Source of the DNA: a virus
Strand: one strand, 5' to 3'
DNA: 22,717 bases
IMG/VR virus record: IMGVR_UViG_3300032086_003275
Coordinates: 1 to 22,717 of that record
Made by a program: the position numbers and the translations under genes. A model generated the notes under the pieces. It saw only the letters and a program-made list of their open reading frames with translations. It was not told the DNA's origin and ran no database searches. Shown piece by piece: positions 19,454 through 22,717 of this stretch. Position 1 is the first letter of the stretch, and every line of letters begins with the position of its first letter.

Positions 19454-21826
19454 TCACTTGTAGTACTTTTTTGTACCGCGCTTTGTCTTTGTTACCTTAA
19501 TCTTAGCCGACATCTCTAGTTCTTCCAGCGCTTTTTTAACTTCATCAGCGCCATATTTTCGATTGTCACTGTAACTCCTTATTTCGGCGCAAGACATGGC
19601 TAGAGACTTTCCTCGCTTAACAGTTTTGAGCACCACATTAACCACAGCCTCGCTCCTGTCATCGAAAGCAACAGAAGCGTTAGTGGTGGCAATTTCAACC
19701 TTATTTCGAATATCGTTTAGCACAAACGCAAACGCCCACCTAACATGCTCTGCAGTTCGATACCTAACGGACGTGTTGCTGGAAGAAGTGCATAGACTCA
19801 AAATAAAGCTAACCTTATCAATCATCTCGTAGGCTCGCCTAGATAGCGGAGTAGTGCCGTGCTTTCGAAGACCTTCACCAAGTCCATGAATGTATTCGCT
19901 AATGTCCTCCATTAATTGCGCGGCCTCTGGAGAGGTACCTACTGGTTTGCGCTTCTTTGGTGCCCTTATGCCAATTTCCTTGAATCTGGCTTCCGTCTCA
20001 ACTCCGCACGTCAACGCTTTTAATGCCATCTTCATGTCTTCAGTCATTGGCGTCTTTCGGAAACCCTTCTTGAATCTAGGGTTGTCATTGAACTCCTCAG
20101 CAATAAACGCTCGACCGAAAAAACCGTCCTGAATTTTTTCGTGGTCAACCATTTTGTTAAAATTCTCTGGAGTTGATAAACCAAGCATATTTAGCGACAC
20201 GCCATTGAATGAGTTGGCAGCAAGGTAGTTTTCATTGTCGTATTGATATTCTTCAAGCAAAGCCTTTAGGTATATCTCTCGCTCCTCTGTTATCTGGTCG
20301 TCGCCTTCGTAACCCTCCTCTAGGTCGGCCTTGATTTTGGCGATATGCTTGTCTCTGGCAGCTAGGAATGTCTTAAACTCTGTTTTCCGTCCACCCCAGC
20401 GTTTATCACCCTTGGTGAATCCAGCTGTGAACTGCTTAACCATTCCAGCATTGTGGCCGCCGTTCTTGTTGATTAAGTTTAGCTCCTGCCCAACTTCATC
20501 AATGACATATGAGCCGATCTGGCTATCAAAAAGGTTCCGCTGTATCTCCTGTGATGACATGGTTTCGCCTTGGTTAGCGTCGCCCATACCTGATATGTGG
20601 AACACTTCGTTAACACCTTCCAGAACCGTATCTTTACCCGTTCCAGAAGGCGCAATACAAAATGCGTAAACGTTTGTCTTGAGTGGCTCACCCGTTTCGC
20701 TATCGCAGTGACTCAGACTACCAAGAGCTCCAACAGAATAAAGCGCACCCATTACGCACAACCGCTTAGTGTTTGTGCGTCCATTAGCTTCCATCCAGTC
20801 GGCAAGCTCACCCACAAAGTCAGGAGGGTTAAGCAAATCTACCTTGCTCACATCAACAGGGAGAGTTAGGTCTTCCTCGCTATTTTTTAGCTGAGCGTTT
20901 ATCTCTCTGCGTACTACGTCGATATTGGATAGTTGTCGCAAGTCATCCCAATCCCCAGATTTTGCGCCGTACTGCTCAAAGCGTGGCATCGAATAAGGGA
21001 GTTCGGTAGCAAGCGCAACCTCCAAGCCTTTATTGGTTTTTTCGTTGTCATTGTCTGCCAGTACCGATAGCTCGAAATCACCCCTCAGAGAATCTGCCAC
21101 GTTTTTGACGTTATCCGCCGTAAAACAAACGATTACTGGAGTGTTTGTAGCACGCCACCCAGTAAGTCCAGTAGCGAACCCTTCGCACAGCCAAGCCTTG
21201 CAGTCCCTCTCGAGCTTGCCAATGACAAAAAACCCATAGCTTTGGGTTCCATAGATGTATTTTTTTCCTGTACCAGTTATAACTTGGATACCAACAGTGT
21301 CGCCCTTTCGGTTTTTTGCTGGAAGAAGCAGTGATCCGTCTCTATTTGATTTCACACCCTCGCAGCATGGCGGCAGCTCTAGACGCTTTTTTGTGAGGTA
21401 TCCCTCTTTCCCTGTCGCTGGATCAGCCATGGCATAGGCTGTTAGTGCGTCCTGAAACTTCTTGGCTTTTTCTTCTTCCAACTCTCTTATTCTGGCTTTG
21501 GCCTTCTGCTTTGACTCCTCCATTGCCGCCCTTTGGGCTTCTGTCATTTTGGACTCGGCAACAGGACTCCAGCCTTTGGCCTTGGCCTCACCAAATAGCG
21601 CACCTTCGCCGTTATTGCGCCCATCCGAGTGATCCCATGCCTTCCTGAAGGCGTATTCCGTAAACCTCTCTGGATCGCTAGCAGACCACTCCCTAGCTAT
21701 CTCCCTGCCGTCCTCACCCAGATAATGCTTAATACACAGTATGTATTTGATCCATTGGTCTTGTGAGTATTCACAACAGTTCATCCACTCCAGTGCGTTT
21801 ATTGTTCTACTGTATCTATCCATCAA
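19454..21826 (-). CDS. TOPRIM primase / P-loop helicase fusion
   Basis: 790 aa. Residues about 11-70 (WIKYILCIKHYLGEDGREIAREW, AFRKAWDHSD) look like a primase C-terminal (PriCT) domain, followed by a charged helical linker (95-125). A TOPRIM-type unit spans about 200-300: WLCEGFATG with Glu215, FTADNVKNV, then LADND with Asp258/Asp260 and GDWDDL. From about 340 a DUF3987-like helicase lobe has Walker A APSGTGKDT (392-400) and Walker B VIDEV (441-445). The protein would prime and unwind at the phage fork. No separate prim-pol or zinc-binding primase domain is visible at the N-terminus. GGAG lies 7 nt before the first ATG of two. The end has a basic winged-helix-like tail. Confidence 0.82.
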   Translation of the reverse strand: MMDRYSRTINALEWMNCCEYSQDQWIKYILCIKHYLGEDGREIAREWSASDPERFTEYAFRKAWDHSDGRNNGEGALFGEAKAKGWSPVAESKMTEAQRAAMEESKQKAKARIRELEEEKAKKFQDALTAYAMADPATGKEGYLTKKRLELPPCCEGVKSNRDGSLLLPAKNRKGDTVGIQVITGTGKKYIYGTQSYGFFVIGKLERDCKAWLCEGFATGLTGWRATNTPVIVCFTADNVKNVADSLRGDFELSVLADNDNEKTNKGLEVALATELPYSMPRFEQYGAKSGDWDDLRQLSNIDVVRREINAQLKNSEEDLTLPVDVSKVDLLNPPDFVGELADWMEANGRTNTKRLCVMGALYSVGALGSLSHCDSETGEPLKTNVYAFCIAPSGTGKDTVLEGVNEVFHISGMGDANQGETMSSQEIQRNLFDSQIGSYVIDEVGQELNLINKNGGHNAGMVKQFTAGFTKGDKRWGGRKTEFKTFLAARDKHIAKIKADLEEGYEGDDQITEEREIYLKALLEEYQYDNENYLAANSFNGVSLNMLGLSTPENFNKMVDHEKIQDGFFGRAFIAEEFNDNPRFKKGFRKTPMTEDMKMALKALTCGVETEARFKEIGIRAPKKRKPVGTSPEAAQLMEDISEYIHGLGEGLRKHGTTPLSRRAYEMIDKVSFILSLCTSSSNTSVRYRTAEHVRWAFAFVLNDIRNKVEIATTNASVAFDDRSEAVVNVVLKTVKRGKSLAMSCAEIRSYSDNRKYGADEVKKALEELEMSAKIKVTKTKRGTKKYYK

Positions 21827-22241
21827 TCAACTCCAGACATATATCGCCATTGCGACGGGCGGACAATCTTACACGCTTAGAATTGGTTGCGTACCTAGCC
21901 ATTGCTAAAGCCGATTCACGTCTGTCAGTCATTGCCATAGCTGATATGACATCGCAAGTAGCAACACAACCGCATCCTAGTATTAAGTCTATGGCTTTGT
22001 AGCATCTCCTTCGTGGAGGATTGCCGGAAGATTCGAAATTCCCCACCTTGGCCTTGCCTCCCACCAACCTGATATTTTGCGGGAAGAATTGCTGATACTG
22101 ATAAAGCATTCTTCCGCACTGCTCTCGACTAACCCCCTTAAGCTCAATGCAGCCTAACGGGAACCAGTCATCCACTTCTTCTTCCTGCACAATCCGCAAT
22201 ATCTCCGTGATCTTTGGCCACACGCGCCTGTCGTACTTCAT
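21816..22241 (-). CDS. Hypothetical protein, first gene of the leftward operon
   Basis: 141 aa from the ATG at 22241, 7 nt after AGAGG; the frame runs open to an ATG at 22331, but that start has no ribosome site. Sequence blocks: KYDRRVWPKITEILRIVQEEE, then CIELKGVSREQCGRMLYQYQQ (helix-turn-helix-like spacing), KVGNFESSGNPPRRRCYKAID and a Cys/Ala-rich part with GCGCVATCDV. It overlaps the primase-helicase start by 11 nt. A small DNA-binding or regulatory role is possible; no family recognised. Confidence 0.7.
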   Translation of the reverse strand: MKYDRRVWPKITEILRIVQEEEVDDWFPLGCIELKGVSREQCGRMLYQYQQFFPQNIRLVGGKAKVGNFESSGNPPRRRCYKAIDLILGCGCVATCDVISAMAMTDRRESALAMARYATNSKRVRLSARRNGDICLELIDG

Positions 22242-22509
22242 CTTCGCACCTCTTTGATTACTGTAAAAACAGAATAGACCATATTGCTGGAAGAGTTGAA
22301 GATTTCCCAAATCTAGGCCAATATTACCCACAGGCCGCGCAGAATCAGGCCTCCCCGAATGTTCTAAAAACTATTTTCGTCTTTTCATGAATTATTTTTG
22401 GCAAAAAACAGCAAAAACACACCAAAAAAGATGATTTAGGCGACTTTCTTGGTGGCTTTACATCATACAAGTACATGGAAAATAAAACCCGAAAGCCACG
22501 GATGACGCG

Positions 22510-22533
22510 GCCTACAGAGTATTTAGGCTTTTT
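22510..22533 (+). terminator. Possible weak intrinsic terminator
   Basis: Stem GCCTA / TAGGC with a 9-nt loop, followed by five T. Short stem; low confidence. It lies upstream of the +strand promoter candidate and would insulate it. Confidence 0.3.
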
Positions 22534-22585
22534 CTAGTAGTTTGGTGGCTCAAATCGAGCCTGTAAAAACCCCCCTTCAAAACTG

Positions 22586-22594
22586 TGGTATACT
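22586..22594 (+). promoter_or_regulatory. Extended -10 promoter candidate
   Basis: TGGTATACT: a TG dinucleotide one base before TATACT, the extended -10 form that can work without a good -35; no good -35 is seen. Transcription would begin near 22601 and run right. Confidence 0.4.
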
Positions 22595-22617
22595 ACAGGA
22601 ACCTATGCCCGCATCTT

Positions 22618-22634
22618 ATATCTCTTAGAGATAT
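22618..22634. promoter_or_regulatory. 17-bp inverted repeat
   Basis: ATATCTC, loop TTA, GAGATAT: perfect 7-bp arms. As DNA it could be an operator; as RNA it would be a small hairpin about 20 nt into the candidate transcript, possibly a boxB-like element. Confidence 0.35.
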
Positions 22635-22675
22635 TGAGAGGGGAGAGCTATTTTTATTTTCAGGCAAATAAACAT

Positions 22676-22699
22676 AACCACCTAACGGTGGTTTTTTTT
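22676..22699 (+). terminator. Strong rho-independent terminator
   Basis: Stem AACCACC / GGTGGTT with loop TAAC, running into eight T. This is the clearest terminator in the window and acts on rightward transcripts. Confidence 0.85.
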
Positions 22700-22717
22700 C
22701 GCCTAAATTTTATGATC

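Larger units (their letters stand above)
22601..22699 (+). ncRNA. Candidate short RNA or early leader, about 100 nt
   Basis: The segment starts just after an extended -10 and ends with a strong intrinsic terminator. It includes a 7-bp hairpin (22618-22634) and a possible 7-codon frame at 22605-22628 with a nearby AGGAA. Reading away from the leftward operon, it could be an OOP-like small RNA or an early leader ended by an antitermination-controlled terminator. No sequence match to a known RNA. Confidence 0.3.
22242..22717. other. Non-coding right end upstream of the leftward operon
   Basis: 476 bases with no convincing long gene on either strand. It must contain the leader and probably the promoter of the leftward operon, but I cannot point to a good - strand promoter. 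On + it holds two hairpin-terminator candidates, an extended -10 promoter and a 17-bp inverted repeat, listed separately. An 8-bp inverted pair GTGGCTTT / AAAGCCAC lies between about 22452 and 22500. Confidence 0.6.

Noticed and set aside
22545-22562. tRNA T-arm-like hairpin (GGCTC...GAGCC)
   Set aside because: Loop is 5 nt, no cloverleaf can be built around it, and no CCA or acceptor stem.
22648-22685. Short frame from an ATT codon after a GAGGGGAG ribosome-like site
   Set aside because: ATT is a very rare start and the frame ends inside the terminator; chance is more likely.

Overview
The window is a piece of a tailed-phage genome (or prophage) with a P22-type short-tail module, most likely infecting a gammaproteobacterium. 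The evidence is a gp10-like tail adaptor/stabilisation protein, a tailspike with a P22-type head-binding N-terminus, an ejection protein, a BRO-N antirepressor, a 3TM-type holin and a compact early operon with RadD-like helicase, gp157-like protein, SSB, Sak4-like ATPase and TOPRIM primase-helicase. No integrase, repressor, rRNA or tRNA was seen. The antirepressor makes a temperate lifestyle likely but does not prove it. Base composition is about 45% GC by eye, except for one AT-rich gene at 10013-10603.

Left part (1-9858), structural and accessory. A 5'-truncated ejection protein (+) is followed by a secreted protein and the antirepressor (both -), then the tailspike (+). This is the P22 order of gene 16, immunity-I/exclusion region, gene 9. 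A putative cell-wall enzyme with a WSAGCQ motif (-) follows. Then come four short + strand genes, the last carrying a DUF3310-like C-terminus, and the gp10-like gene with a coiled-coil, needle-like gene downstream (-). Convergent neighbours share stop codons or overlap, and two divergent pairs have start codons only about 15 nt apart.

Middle part (9819-12638), switch and lysis region. Two copies of a two-box element (TGTCACCCAATAARCTGCA, 19 nt, ATTATAA) lie 1044 bp apart around an AT-rich orphan gene. The heptamer TGGGTGA/TCACCCA recurs five times in these non-coding stretches. The - strand carries a holin, two further membrane proteins and a lysine-rich 33-aa gene. Two small + strand genes with a related motif run against them.

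Right part (12447-22241), one leftward operon. Reading from right to left: unknown 140-aa protein, TOPRIM/P-loop primase-helicase, unknown 151-aa protein, long hexapeptide-repeat protein, Sak4-like ATPase, short hexapeptide-repeat protein, SSB, HNH endonuclease, 46-aa zinc ribbon, gp157-like protein, 62-aa protein, RadD-like helicase, VRR-NUC-like nuclease and a 63-aa protein. Most junctions are ATGA-type overlaps, so translation is probably coupled. The genes together make a replication and single-strand-annealing recombination module.

The most unusual feature is the pair of cysteine-ladder hexapeptide (C-x-F-G-x-x) proteins flanking the Sak4-like gene. They are paralogues that share an 83-bp perfect direct repeat. 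The right-hand 476 bases hold no long gene but contain a + strand extended -10 promoter, a hairpin and a strong terminator, which could define a roughly 100-nt RNA.
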